Shown: positions 17,423 to 26,372 of the stretch, one piece after another
Numbering within the stretch: the first letter of the stretch is position 1
How the letters are laid out: each line of letters begins with the position of its first letter
Assembly: GCA_964469265.1 (NCBI GenBank)
Contig: CAYXYF010000004.1
Span: 1-64,000, forward strand
Reading direction: 5' to 3'
Length of the DNA: 64,000 nt
Source: JAEYZS01 sp964469265
Lineage (GTDB): Bacteria > Bdellovibrionota > Bdellovibrionia > Bdellovibrionales > JAEYZS01
Program-made: the position numbers and the translations under genes
The notes under the pieces: model-generated
Databases searched by the model: none
What the model was told of the DNA's origin: nothing
What the model saw: the letters and a program-made list of their open reading frames with translations, nothing else

Positions 17423-19516
17423 ATGGACGGTTTATACAAATTTATTCGAAAATTTGAATTTCTCTCAAAGAATACCGACCTAATGATGGCATTTGGTCTA
17501 ATAGCGGTGATCGTATTTATGATCATCCCCTTACCGCCATTTATGCTTGATATTTCTTTAACTATGTCACTTGCACTAAGCTTGTTAATTCTCTTAGCAG
17601 CTCTTTACGCAACCAAGGCTTTAGACTTCAGTGTGTTTCCATCGATACTTTTGATGGCAACGCTTTTTAGATTATCACTAAACATTGCAACGACACGTCT
17701 AATTCTTACAAGTGGTCATGAGGGGACGGCGGCTGCAGGACACGTTGTTGAAGCCTTTGGTGGCTTCGTTGTTGGTGACAACTATGTCATAGGTTTGGTT
17801 CTATTCTTAATTCTAATTGTTATTAACTTTATTGTTATCACTAAGGGTTCAGGCAGAGTTGCTGAAGTCGCAGCAAGGTTTACTCTCGATGCGATGCCAG
17901 GTAAGCAGATGTCCATCGATGCCGATCTTAATGCGGGACTTATTAATGAGGACGAAGCACGTCGGCGCCGAAGAGAGATTGAACAAGAAGCTGACTTCTA
18001 TGGATCCATGGATGGTGCTAGTAAGTTCGTACGTGGTGACGCGATCGCTGGCATTGTCATTACTGGCATCAATATTCTTGGTGGACTTTTAATTGGTGTT
18101 TTACAAAAAGGTCTAGATATCGGCACTGCTGCTGAATACTACACGAAGTTAACAATCGGTGACGGGTTAGTTTCTCAGATTCCTGCACTGATTATTTCTA
18201 CCGCTGCTGGTGCCATCGTTACTAGAAATTCGAGCGGTAAAAATATGGGTAGTGAAATGGCAAAGCAATTATTCTTAAAGCCGAGAGCGGTGAATATTGC
18301 TTCCGTTGTTTTAATTCTTTTAGGTTTAATTCCTGGATTCCCCTTTCTTCCGTTTGCGGTAATGGCAGCGGGTACAGCTCTTATTGCTTGGTTTATGATT
18401 AGAATGGAAGAAGAAAAGGAGCAAGAAGAAGCGGCAAGAGCACAAGAGCTTGCGGCGAAGCCAAAAGAAAACGTAGAAGGACTCCTTTCTTTGGATACTT
18501 TAGAATTAGAAGTCGGATATGGCTTAATTAGTGTCGTTGAAAGTAGCACGTCAGGGGATCTTTTAGAACGAATCGTAAGTATTAGAAAACAATTTGCTCT
18601 TGATTTAGGAATCGTAGTGCCGAGCATACATATTAGAGATAATCTCCAGCTTCAGCCTGGAGAATACAGAGTACAAATTAAAGGTGCTACTGTGGGCAGT
18701 GGGAACCTTCAGCCCGATAGCCTTCTTGCGATGGACCCTGGAAATGTCATTAGTCCTGTTGATGGAATACCTACTAAAGAACCTGCCTTCGGTCTGGATG
18801 CTCTTTGGGTTACTCAAGCTGCGCGTGATGAAGCCGAAATGGCCGGGTATACAGTTGTTGATCTTCCAACAGTTATCGCCACTCACTTAACTGAACTTAT
18901 TAGAACAAATGCCCACGAACTTATCGGTAGACAAGAAGTTTCAAAACTTGTGGACGGTATTAAGAGAACTCATCCAAAAGTTGTTGAAGAACTTATTCCA
19001 GAACACATGTCTGTTGGTACACTGGTTCAGATTCTTAAAGGTCTATTGCGCGAGCAAATATCTATCCGTGATCTCTTAACGATTATGGAAACATTGGGTG
19101 ATGAGGCTGTTCGAACGAAAGATACCGAGCTACTTGTTGAAAGCGTCAGAAAACGATTGGCTCGCAGTATTACTACAAAACATACAAATGACGAGGGCGT
19201 TGTCCCAGTACTGAGTTTGTCTCCAGTGATTGAAGAGATGGTCACAAACTCCTTATTACAAACTGAAAACGGCGTTCAGCTTGTTATGGATCCTCAGTCC
19301 GCAAATATGTTAATCATGGAGCTTTCGCGACAGATCGAAAGAAATCCAGATATTGCATCCTCTCCAGTGTTGCTGACATCGCCAACGATTCGTAGACATA
19401 TTTATAAGCTGACATCTAGGTTTATACCTCAACTGGTTGTGCTTTCACATAATGAACTAACCTCGGATGCACAAATTAGGTCCGTGGGAACTGTGGAGTT
19501 GACGAATGCAAGTTAG
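17423..19516 (+). CDS. flhA: Flagellar export protein FlhA
   Basis: 697 residues, the normal length. The N-terminal half has about eight membrane helices. The conserved cytoplasmic FHIPEP-type loop contains ARFTLDAMPGKQMSIDADLNAG, and the C-terminal cytoplasmic domain (about 350-697) is the docking platform for chaperone-substrate complexes. The stop overlaps the flhF start by 11 bases. Confidence 0.97.
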   Translation: MDGLYKFIRKFEFLSKNTDLMMAFGLIAVIVFMIIPLPPFMLDISLTMSLALSLLILLAALYATKALDFSVFPSILLMATLFRLSLNIATTRLILTSGHEGTAAAGHVVEAFGGFVVGDNYVIGLVLFLILIVINFIVITKGSGRVAEVAARFTLDAMPGKQMSIDADLNAGLINEDEARRRRREIEQEADFYGSMDGASKFVRGDAIAGIVITGINILGGLLIGVLQKGLDIGTAAEYYTKLTIGDGLVSQIPALIISTAAGAIVTRNSSGKNMGSEMAKQLFLKPRAVNIASVVLILLGLIPGFPFLPFAVMAAGTALIAWFMIRMEEEKEQEEAARAQELAAKPKENVEGLLSLDTLELEVGYGLISVVESSTSGDLLERIVSIRKQFALDLGIVVPSIHIRDNLQLQPGEYRVQIKGATVGSGNLQPDSLLAMDPGNVISPVDGIPTKEPAFGLDALWVTQAARDEAEMAGYTVVDLPTVIATHLTELIRTNAHELIGRQEVSKLVDGIKRTHPKVVEELIPEHMSVGTLVQILKGLLREQISIRDLLTIMETLGDEAVRTKDTELLVESVRKRLARSITTKHTNDEGVVPVLSLSPVIEEMVTNSLLQTENGVQLVMDPQSANMLIMELSRQIERNPDIASSPVLLTSPTIRRHIYKLTSRFIPQLVVLSHNELTSDAQIRSVGTVELTNAS

Positions 19517-20972
19517 GAAATTTGAAGCGCCTACAATGAAAGAAGCTCTCGAAATGGTAAAAAACCAACTTGGCCCTTCTGCAATAATCCTTAACGCAAA
19601 GGACAGTGGCAGTGGTTTTGGTTTAATGGGACGATCTAGCATCGAAATTACAGCCGCAATTTCCGATACAGAATTAAAGAAAAAGCAATGGGCTGAGAGC
19701 CGTTTAAAAGAAGAGCAGCTAGCACTTCTAAGACAAAAATCTTTGCGAGTTCAAAAAGCATTTATTGAAAAAAGTGTTCAGAGGTATGCCGTCAGTGACG
19801 AGCAGGAGCAACGTCGTCCGCTAACAAGCACACGATATATTGATATCGATGATAGCAACGAAGAAATGCAGACGCCTCGCAACGCTCGCACGGTTGATGA
19901 TCTACTCAGCGAAATCGGACGCTCTACCCAGTTTGTAGAAAGCTCTGAAGTAAGGTCAGATCATCGTGTAAAAGCTGCTGCCCAGTCAGCTCTTAGAGCC
20001 TTTGAAAGTTCTAATATTTCAGAGGCTGTGACCGCTACAAAAGAGAATAAAAAAGTATCACGATCGATAAATGAGGTTGAGACCTTAAAACGAGAGATTG
20101 TGCAGCTGAAAAATATGATCAAAGAGTTTCAGCCAAAGGGTTCTGTGCCTGCGCGCTCGACATATCCTGGTAGTGATTTGCAATCGATTATGAATAAGTT
20201 GTCTCAGTCTGGCATTGCGACCGAACACATCAATAGTTTAATTGGTCTCGCAAAGTCAGAGCTAAAAGAAATGGTGGCAAAGCCGTCCCTTGTTGAAGGA
20301 TGGTTGGCAAAACAAATGATGAGCGAACTTCGCATCACAGACCCCGTTGATGCTTCTCCAATTCAGATATTTTTAGGTACAACGGGAAGTGGTAAATCTT
20401 CGACACTTGTCAAATTAGCTAGTGATTATGTAATTAATAAAAATAAAAAAATTGGAATCTTAACGGCGGATACAGAAAAGGTCGGTGCGGTTGACCAACT
20501 CCGTACCTATGCAAAGATTTTAAATGTTCCATTCGGCGTACTCAAAAGACCTGAGGATTGGCAAGCCGTCCTTGAGTCTTTAAAAAGCCTTGATCATGTT
20601 TTAATTGATTTTCCAGGAAACTCATTGAGAGAAATAGAGAGCATTGAAAGACTTCGAAAGATGCTCCCACCAACACAAATTCCTTGTGATCGACACCTTG
20701 TCATCTCATCGACCTTTAAAGACAAGGACGCATTTGAGATCACAGAGCGATACAGAATTGCAAAACCGACAGATATTATATTCAGTAAGCTTGATGAGGC
20801 TGTCAGTCATGGGCTTATTTACAATTTCCAAAAGCGTTTTGATCTACCTCTATTTGCTTTAGGGACAGGCCCCGCGCTGCCTGAAGATTTCGAATACGCG
20901 ACAAAAGAAAGAGTTATTGATTTGATATTTCATATTACGAAAATGAAGAGCAAAAATAAGGGAGAATATTAG
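19506..20972 (+). CDS. flhF: Flagellar SRP-like GTPase FlhF
   Basis: 488 residues: N-terminal basic region beginning with the FlhF hallmark MQVRKFEAPTMKEALEMVK, a long variable linker (about 70-230) and the C-terminal SRP-type NG GTPase domain with P-loop GTTGSGKSST and TADTEKVGAVDQLRTYA. FlhF sets polar placement and number of flagella with FlhG. The G-domain carries VLIDFPGNS where SRP GTPases usually have DTAGR, so the G3 motif is divergent. Confidence 0.94.
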   Translation: MQVRKFEAPTMKEALEMVKNQLGPSAIILNAKDSGSGFGLMGRSSIEITAAISDTELKKKQWAESRLKEEQLALLRQKSLRVQKAFIEKSVQRYAVSDEQEQRRPLTSTRYIDIDDSNEEMQTPRNARTVDDLLSEIGRSTQFVESSEVRSDHRVKAAAQSALRAFESSNISEAVTATKENKKVSRSINEVETLKREIVQLKNMIKEFQPKGSVPARSTYPGSDLQSIMNKLSQSGIATEHINSLIGLAKSELKEMVAKPSLVEGWLAKQMMSELRITDPVDASPIQIFLGTTGSGKSSTLVKLASDYVINKNKKIGILTADTEKVGAVDQLRTYAKILNVPFGVLKRPEDWQAVLESLKSLDHVLIDFPGNSLREIESIERLRKMLPPTQIPCDRHLVISSTFKDKDAFEITERYRIAKPTDIIFSKLDEAVSHGLIYNFQKRFDLPLFALGTGPALPEDFEYATKERVIDLIFHITKMKSKNKGEY

Positions 20973-20973
20973 G

Positions 20974-21816
20974 ATGTCTTCAAGTGCGTTCAATACAGAA
21001 TTGGGTAGTGGCGGATTGACAAGAACGTTGACTATAACTTCAGGAAAAGGCGGAGTGGGTAAGACCACGCTTGTCAGTAACCTTGCTGTGTATTTAGCAA
21101 AGCAGGGCAAGAAAGTGCTAATCCTTGACGGTGACATGGGCATGGCAAATGTGGATATCATGTTTGGCAAACAGGTTCATAAGAATATTTTAAGTGTTCT
21201 TGAGGGTGAGCGATCTTTAGCGGATTGTATCTCGGAACTGACAGAAAATATTTATCTCTTATCTGGCGGAAGTGGAATTACAGAGCTTCAAAAAATTAAT
21301 GACTACCAACGACAATCGTTGTTAGACCAAGTTGCGGCACTGCCAATGCACTTTGACTATTTGTTAATTGATACAGCTCCAGGAATTGACGACAACGTGC
21401 TATATCTTAATTCTTGCGCTCATGAACGTAACATAATTGTCACCCCTGATCCTGCGAGTTTGACGGATTCTTATGCGCTGATAAAAGTTCTCAATCGCAA
21501 GTACAAAACTCAAAGGTTTTCTATAATTTCAAATTTTGTACGAGATGAAGCAGAAGGTTTAGCGCTCTACAAGAGAATGAGTGATGTCTCGGAAAAATTC
21601 TTAAATGTGAGTTTGGATTATAAAGGAAGTATCCCAATTGACTCAGCTCTAAGACGAGCAACGAAGACGCAACAATTGGTGATTGAGTCTGCACCATACT
21701 CGCCGTCTAGTCTGGGTATTAAGAATGTAGCAAAACAGCTCAATAACCTGAGTGATATCGAAGAGATCCATGGCGGAATGAAGTTTTTTTGGAACCACCT
21801 CTTTGGTGTAGCTTAA
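20974..21816 (+). CDS. flhG: MinD-like flagellar number regulator FlhG/FleN
   Basis: 280 residues. Deviant Walker A SGKGGVGKTTLVSNLA with the extra MinD-type lysine, VLILDGDMGMANVDIMFG and LIDTAPGIDDN identify a ParA/MinD ATPase. Directly downstream of flhF it is FlhG/FleN, which restricts flagellar number and counteracts FlhF or FleQ-type activators. One base separates it from flhF; AGGG lies just before the flhF stop. Confidence 0.94.
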   Translation: MSSSAFNTELGSGGLTRTLTITSGKGGVGKTTLVSNLAVYLAKQGKKVLILDGDMGMANVDIMFGKQVHKNILSVLEGERSLADCISELTENIYLLSGGSGITELQKINDYQRQSLLDQVAALPMHFDYLLIDTAPGIDDNVLYLNSCAHERNIIVTPDPASLTDSYALIKVLNRKYKTQRFSIISNFVRDEAEGLALYKRMSDVSEKFLNVSLDYKGSIPIDSALRRATKTQQLVIESAPYSPSSLGIKNVAKQLNNLSDIEEIHGGMKFFWNHLFGVA

Positions 21817-21876
21817 TTAATATTTGATAGGTTTAAAGTTATCAATTTGATAAAATGTTTGTTGGGGATAAATTAT

Positions 21877-21895
21877 TAGGATTTTTAAAATCCTA
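21877..21895. repeat. Perfect 19-base palindrome upstream of fliA
   Basis: TAGGATTTT-T-AAAATCCTA is a perfect nine-base inverted repeat with one central base, 18 bases before the fliA start. It could be an operator or a hairpin in the fliA leader. AT-rich, so chance is not excluded. Confidence 0.5.
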
Positions 21896-21912
21896 CTATT
21901 TTAGGGGATGAA

Positions 21913-22698
21913 ATGAAGAAGAATTCGAATGCATTGAAGAAGTACAAAGAGCATCCAACGAAGCTCACTGCACAACAAAAGGATAAACTCATCCTTGAGT
22001 ACGCACCTCTTATTAAGTTTATTGCCCAAAAAATTGCAGTAAGGCTTCCAGCGAATATCGAGCTTGATGATTTGATTTCATCAGGAGTTATTGGGTTGAT
22101 GGATGCAATAGAAAAATATGACTCCACTCGCGACAACACATTTAAAACTTACGCCGAATTTAGAATTCGCGGTGCTATCCTTGATGAACTCAGAGCGCAA
22201 GACTGGGTGCCAAGGTCAGTAAGAGATAAGGCAAAGCTTTTAGATCGCACCATGGTTAAGCTTGAATCAGATCTTGGACGGATTGCAAGTGAAGAAGAAG
22301 TTGCTCACGCTTTAAATATGTCTATGGATGAGTTCCACGGTCTTGTAAATCAAGTAAGACCCGTATCGCTTCTTTCCATTGATGAGGCTGCGACATTCAG
22401 TAACGTCGATAAGAAATCGATTTTGAATTTGCTTGAAGGATGTAAGTTCTCAAACCCATTCAATCAGCTAAACCTAAAAGCAGTAAAAGATGTGGTGACC
22501 AAGGCTATTGAGGATCTTCCAGAAAAACAAAGGCTGGTGCTTTCGCTTTATTACTACGAGGACTTAAACTTAAAAGAAATTGGACAAGTTTTGAGAGTGA
22601 CAGAATCTCGAGTTTCTCAGTTGCATGCTCAGGCGGTTTCACGCCTCCGCGGAAAACTTGCTACGCAATTTGAGATTTCAGACGAAGTTGCAAGTTAA
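21913..22698 (+). CDS. fliA: Flagellar sigma factor FliA (sigma-28)
   Basis: 261 residues. Region 2 (LDDLISSGVIGLMDAIEKYD, FKTYAEFRIRGAILDELRAQ, DWVPRSVR) is diagnostic of FliA/WhiG. Region 3 includes GRIASEEEVAHALNMSMDEF, and region 4 carries LKEIGQVLRVTESRVSQLHA. It directs transcription of late flagellar and chemotaxis genes. The 96-base gap after flhG contains a palindrome, so it may have its own promoter in addition to read-through. GGGGAT stands before the ATG. Confidence 0.95.
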   Translation: MKKNSNALKKYKEHPTKLTAQQKDKLILEYAPLIKFIAQKIAVRLPANIELDDLISSGVIGLMDAIEKYDSTRDNTFKTYAEFRIRGAILDELRAQDWVPRSVRDKAKLLDRTMVKLESDLGRIASEEEVAHALNMSMDEFHGLVNQVRPVSLLSIDEAATFSNVDKKSILNLLEGCKFSNPFNQLNLKAVKDVVTKAIEDLPEKQRLVLSLYYYEDLNLKEIGQVLRVTESRVSQLHAQAVSRLRGKLATQFEISDEVAS

Positions 22699-22706
22699 TA
22701 CAGAGC

Positions 22707-23396
22707 TCAATTACAAGCTAAATTAAAGCCACACACCTGAATATTGTAGAGGTCTGCGGCTTTATGAAAAAAGTTTATCGCAAAAAAGCTTCCTGTTTTT
22801 ATTCCGATAGTGGCTTCCTTAAAGTCGGTTGTAAGTTGAATACCAACCACTTGTAGCTGCATTTTCGAATTGTAACCTACTACGGAGCCTCCAGAATCAC
22901 CAGGGCATGCAAATACAACATCATTGGGATCGCTCGATTTAAGAATAATAGTTTCTCTGCCGTCAGAATGTATCTTAACGAAACTTACGCTCAGTTGTCT
23001 CGTGCATCCATAGCCTAGGGCCATTAATTTGGATGAACGGTTGTCTGTAAAACTAATTGCTACTGGTTTGACAGGTACGTCTTGATCGACGATGCCAATT
23101 GCAAAGTCTTTGTACTCGTCAGGAAAGACGTCTTCATGCGTGACGTATGTAAAGGTATAATTTGTTCCATCGATTTCAAAGTAGCCCTTTGGTGATTTTT
23201 TACAGTGAGCCGCAGTCAGAAGAACATTCGGACCAACAAGTGTCGCAGAACAACGCCCTCCGCGTTCTGAAAAAATCTGGATCATTGCAGGATGGCTGAT
23301 TTGTGAAACCATATAGCCGCCGCCGTAATTTTGCCCACCAATAGCTTGTGCCAAAGAAAAACATGTGCCGAATAGCACAACTAAAAGATATTTCAC
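22707..23396 (-). CDS. Secreted trypsin-like serine protease
   Basis: 229 residues (from GTG at 23396). The signal peptide MKYLLVVLFGTCFSLAQA is followed directly by IGGQNYGGGY, resembling an activated chymotrypsin-fold N-terminus. The catalytic triad is visible: His64 in LLTAAHC, Asp97 in KDFAIGIV, Ser168 in PGDSGGSVVG. The reaction is peptide-bond hydrolysis in the periplasm or outside. A longer ATG start at 23432 is possible, but it would place charged and aromatic residues before the signal peptide. Such secreted S1 proteases are common in predatory Bdellovibrio. Confidence 0.85.
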   Translation of the reverse strand: MKYLLVVLFGTCFSLAQAIGGQNYGGGYMVSQISHPAMIQIFSERGGRCSATLVGPNVLLTAAHCKKSPKGYFEIDGTNYTFTYVTHEDVFPDEYKDFAIGIVDQDVPVKPVAISFTDNRSSKLMALGYGCTRQLSVSFVKIHSDGRETIILKSSDPNDVVFACPGDSGGSVVGYNSKMQLQVVGIQLTTDFKEATIGIKTGSFFAINFFHKAADLYNIQVCGFNLACN

Positions 23397-23565
23397 CCCG
23401 TACCCCACGTATTGAAACTCAGTAAAATGCAAGTACCCCTACTTGCATGAGCCTTATTACTAACTGTTGGAGCTGAGATTGGAGAGAGGAAAGTGAAATA
23501 TTATAAAGAATACGTAGGGTTTGTTAACTTCCAAAAGAGATCGTTTTTGGTGCTATAAGATATTT

Positions 23566-24654
23566 TTAGGTTAGCTTCGATTGGATGTTGGCATGGGCGA
23601 TGGCCAAGAAGTTTTCTTTAAGGTTTTTAAGAAGCCGCTCCTCCAGCTGACGTGTCCGTTCGCGGCTTATGCCATGCTTATTGCCGATTTCTTGAAGGGT
23701 AAGAGGCTCATCGGCGAGCACGCGTAGCTCAAGAATATCTAATTCTTTCTCGTTCAAAGAGGGTTTAATTTCTTCAATCTTTTCTCGCAAGATCTCGATG
23801 AGCTCTAAGATCTCAAGCTCTTCTTCAGGGTTGCTGGAATCTTTTTGTAAATCAATCAGCGTTGTTGCGCCGTCATCACCAACGGGAGCATCTAAGGAGA
23901 TATCCTTTCCGCTCATTCTTTGCTCCATGAGTTCTATGTCTTTTTCAGGGATACCCATTCGAGAGCTCAGTAAGGCCGGGGTACTAGTTTCGCCCTCTTG
24001 TAAGAGTTTCTGTTTTTCTCTCTGAAGGTTATAAAAAAGCTTCTTCTGGTTTTGAGTGGTCCCGATTTTAACCATAGAGTATTGCTTTAGGAGAAACTCT
24101 CTAATGTAACCGCGGATCCACCACACAGCATAGGTAATAAGCTTTACACCCTTATAAGGATTGTATTCTTTTACTGCGTGCATGAGACCCACATTACCTT
24201 CTTGTACAATATCCATAAGTTTTGCGCCCATCTTTGCGTATTCAAGTGCGATTTTAACTACGAAACGCAGATTGCTTGTAACAAGCTTCTCGGCGGCAAT
24301 GGGATCGCCATGTTCATAATAGCGAATAGCTAACTCTTTTTCTTCTTCGGGTGTAAGCAGAGGATATTTTCTAATCTCTGCTAAGTATTTTGTAAAAGAG
24401 TCAGAGGGAACTAGAGCGCCCGAAACCTCTTTTTCAGGAATTTCTAAGCTCGGCGTGACAGACCGAATGACTTCATCAACAATTTCAGGATTGTGAACTC
24501 TGGATTTTACTTTTTTAGACTTTTTGGCAGTCTGTTTCTTTTTTTTCTTTGTGACTTTTTTTTTCGCGGAAGTCTTTTTCTTAGACTTCGTCGATGTCTT
24601 TTTTCCAGACGCTTTTTTAGGAGTCTTTTTTTTAGACGTTTTTTTCTTAGCCAT
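23566..24654 (-). CDS. rpoH: RpoH-like sigma factor with lysine-rich N-terminal tail
   Basis: 362 residues. Residues 1 to about 50 are an almost pure Lys/Ser/Thr/Ala tail resembling histone H1. The rest is a sigma-70 family protein: region 2 with VTSNLRFVVKIALEYAKMG, DIVQEGNVGLMHAVKEY and YAVWWIRGYIREFLLKQYSM, then the RpoH-box-like VKIGTTQNQKKLFYNLQ, and region 4 with LQEIGNKHGISRERTRQLEE. The best match is the heat-shock sigma factor sigma-32. It normally has about 285-300 residues, so the tail accounts for the extra length. Single gene; the tail may add nonspecific DNA binding (inference). Confidence 0.85.
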   Translation of the reverse strand: MAKKKTSKKKTPKKASGKKTSTKSKKKTSAKKKVTKKKKKQTAKKSKKVKSRVHNPEIVDEVIRSVTPSLEIPEKEVSGALVPSDSFTKYLAEIRKYPLLTPEEEKELAIRYYEHGDPIAAEKLVTSNLRFVVKIALEYAKMGAKLMDIVQEGNVGLMHAVKEYNPYKGVKLITYAVWWIRGYIREFLLKQYSMVKIGTTQNQKKLFYNLQREKQKLLQEGETSTPALLSSRMGIPEKDIELMEQRMSGKDISLDAPVGDDGATTLIDLQKDSSNPEEELEILELIEILREKIEEIKPSLNEKELDILELRVLADEPLTLQEIGNKHGISRERTRQLEERLLKNLKENFLAIAHANIQSKLT

Positions 24655-24681
24655 GCTTATTGAAAATTTATCCCTGAAATA

Positions 24682-24987
24682 TTAACCAAGAAGTCTATCA
24701 AGCTTCTTGTTCAAAGTATTCTCCACAAGACCTTTAAAGGGCATCAAAAGCAATGGAAGGTCCACCGTGATTTCAACCTTGCTGGTGTCGCCATTGGGCA
24801 GGACCTGCATTTGCGCGTTGAACTTTTGGCCTTTAGCCGATCCAGTTAATTTATCATCTTCAAATTGACACTTGTAGCTAGAATCGAGGGTCTTCAGATC
24901 GGGATCTTCCGATAGGAATTGCTTGATCTTTTTGAAGGATTCTTCAGGCTTGAGCGTCGATGTTTTTTCTACTTTAAATTTTGGCAT
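24682..24987 (-). CDS. Polyhydroxyalkanoic acid system-type small protein
   Basis: 101 residues, MPKFKVEKTSTLKPEESFKK at the start and a C-terminal LPLLLMPFKGLVENTLNKKL segment. The pattern (PF.V.......EEA..KI at the start, amphipathic helix at the end) fits the putative polyhydroxyalkanoic acid system protein family (PHA_gran_rgn). It is perhaps a lipid- or granule-associated SRPBCC-like fold. No PHA synthase is nearby, so a role in storage granules is not shown. It stands just upstream of the rpoH-like gene on the same strand (27 bases) and may share its transcript. Confidence 0.6.
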   Translation of the reverse strand: MPKFKVEKTSTLKPEESFKKIKQFLSEDPDLKTLDSSYKCQFEDDKLTGSAKGQKFNAQMQVLPNGDTSKVEITVDLPLLLMPFKGLVENTLNKKLDRLLG

Positions 24988-25114
24988 AGCAAAAATCTTA
25001 TCCGTTTTCGGTCTAAGTGTCTAGATATTCTTGTTTTGCTCTTTGACTGATTACTAGGGTGCGTGCGAAATTGGAAGAGAGTCAGCCCTTCGATAAAGTG
25101 AAAAAAGGACCGTA

Positions 25115-26371
25115 ATGAAGCTTACATCCCTAAGAGGAATGAATGATATTTTACCTCCAGAAACTTATATATGGCAAAAATTAGAAAATTCCTTACAAGA
25201 GATTTGTGCGCGATATGGGTTTGAGGAAATCCGAACGCCTCTTTTGGAGCAAACTTCGCTTTTTAAACGAGGAGTCGGTGAGGATACCGACATCGTGGAA
25301 AAAGAAATGTACACTTTTGTTGATAAGGGCGGTGAAAATATTTCTCTGCGTCCCGAGGGCACGGCATCCGTCGTACGTTCACTCATTGAGAACAGCTGGT
25401 TTCGCGCAAATCCTGTGACTAAACTTTATTATATAGGTCCTATGTACCGCTATGAGCGGCCGCAAAAAGGACGTTTTAGACAGTTCCATCAATTCGGTAT
25501 TGAGCTTTTGGGCGTGGAAGATGCTTCTGCCGATGTTGAAGTTATCTCGTTAATGAATACTTTGTTAAATGAATACAAACTTGAGAATGTGGAGCTTCAT
25601 TTATCTAGCATTGGCTGTGAAAATTGCCGAACCCCTTACAAAAAAATTCTAATCAGCGAACTTGAGAAGATCAAAGATCAATTACCCCAAGACTTTATTC
25701 CGAGAATACAAACCAATCCTCAGAGAGTTTTTGATTTAAAAGATGAAAAGGCGCAAAAGTTAGCAGAAAGCCTCCCAGTCCTTTTGGACTCTCTTTGTGA
25801 AGAGTGTAATAAGCACTTTAGCTATGTTAAGGCGGGTTTGAAGAACTTAGAAATACCGTTTATTATCAACCCAAAAATTGTAAGGGGACTTGATTATTAT
25901 TCAAGAACGGCTTTTGAGTTTTTAAGCTCTGACCTTGGAGCACAATCTACGGTTTGTGGTGGTGGAAGGTACGACAAGTTGGTCGAACAGTTTGGTGGAC
26001 CGAGTGTTCCAGCCGTGGGCTTTGGGATGGGACTTGAAAGGTTTGCCTTAATTTTACAGTCAAAGGGCATCTCTGCAGGCCAAGGCGTCGAAATCTCGGT
26101 CATCTACGACGAGGCGTCTCGTGAGAACGCTTCTCAGCTTGCGCAACGGCTTCGCGGGTTAAAATACCTAGTCGACATCGACCTCCAAGGTAAGAGTATA
26201 AAAAATCAGATGAAGAAGGCAGACAAGGTGGGTTCTAAGGTTTCTCTCATTATGGGCGAGAACGAACTTAAAAATAACTCTGTTATGTTAAAAAACATGG
26301 GCGCGCACACGCAGGCAGAAGTTGCGTTGAACACTTTAAATCAAGAATTGGAAAAAATACTAAGAGGATAA
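25115..26371 (+). CDS. hisS: Histidyl-tRNA synthetase
   Basis: 418 residues, a typical bacterial HisRS. Class II motif 2 (YYIGPMYRYERPQKGRFRQF), the histidine-specific LVRGLDYYSRTAFEF-type motif (here IVRGLDYYSRTAFEF) and motif 3 (AVGFGMGLERF) are all present, followed by the C-terminal anticodon-binding domain (about 325-418). It charges tRNA-His. aspS follows after one base, so they form one operon, a common pairing. Confidence 0.97.
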   Translation: MKLTSLRGMNDILPPETYIWQKLENSLQEICARYGFEEIRTPLLEQTSLFKRGVGEDTDIVEKEMYTFVDKGGENISLRPEGTASVVRSLIENSWFRANPVTKLYYIGPMYRYERPQKGRFRQFHQFGIELLGVEDASADVEVISLMNTLLNEYKLENVELHLSSIGCENCRTPYKKILISELEKIKDQLPQDFIPRIQTNPQRVFDLKDEKAQKLAESLPVLLDSLCEECNKHFSYVKAGLKNLEIPFIINPKIVRGLDYYSRTAFEFLSSDLGAQSTVCGGGRYDKLVEQFGGPSVPAVGFGMGLERFALILQSKGISAGQGVEISVIYDEASRENASQLAQRLRGLKYLVDIDLQGKSIKNQMKKADKVGSKVSLIMGENELKNNSVMLKNMGAHTQAEVALNTLNQELEKILRG

Positions 26372-26372
26372 A

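Noticed and set aside
12714..18886. Many open frames on both strands inside the flagellar genes
   Set aside because: They lack ribosome binding sites and family features and run opposite or out of frame to well-identified genes.
21824..21856. TTGATA ... TAAAAT as a sigma-70 promoter, or a sigma-28 site, before fliA
   Set aside because: The spacing is 21 bases for sigma-70 and too short for a FliA-type promoter.
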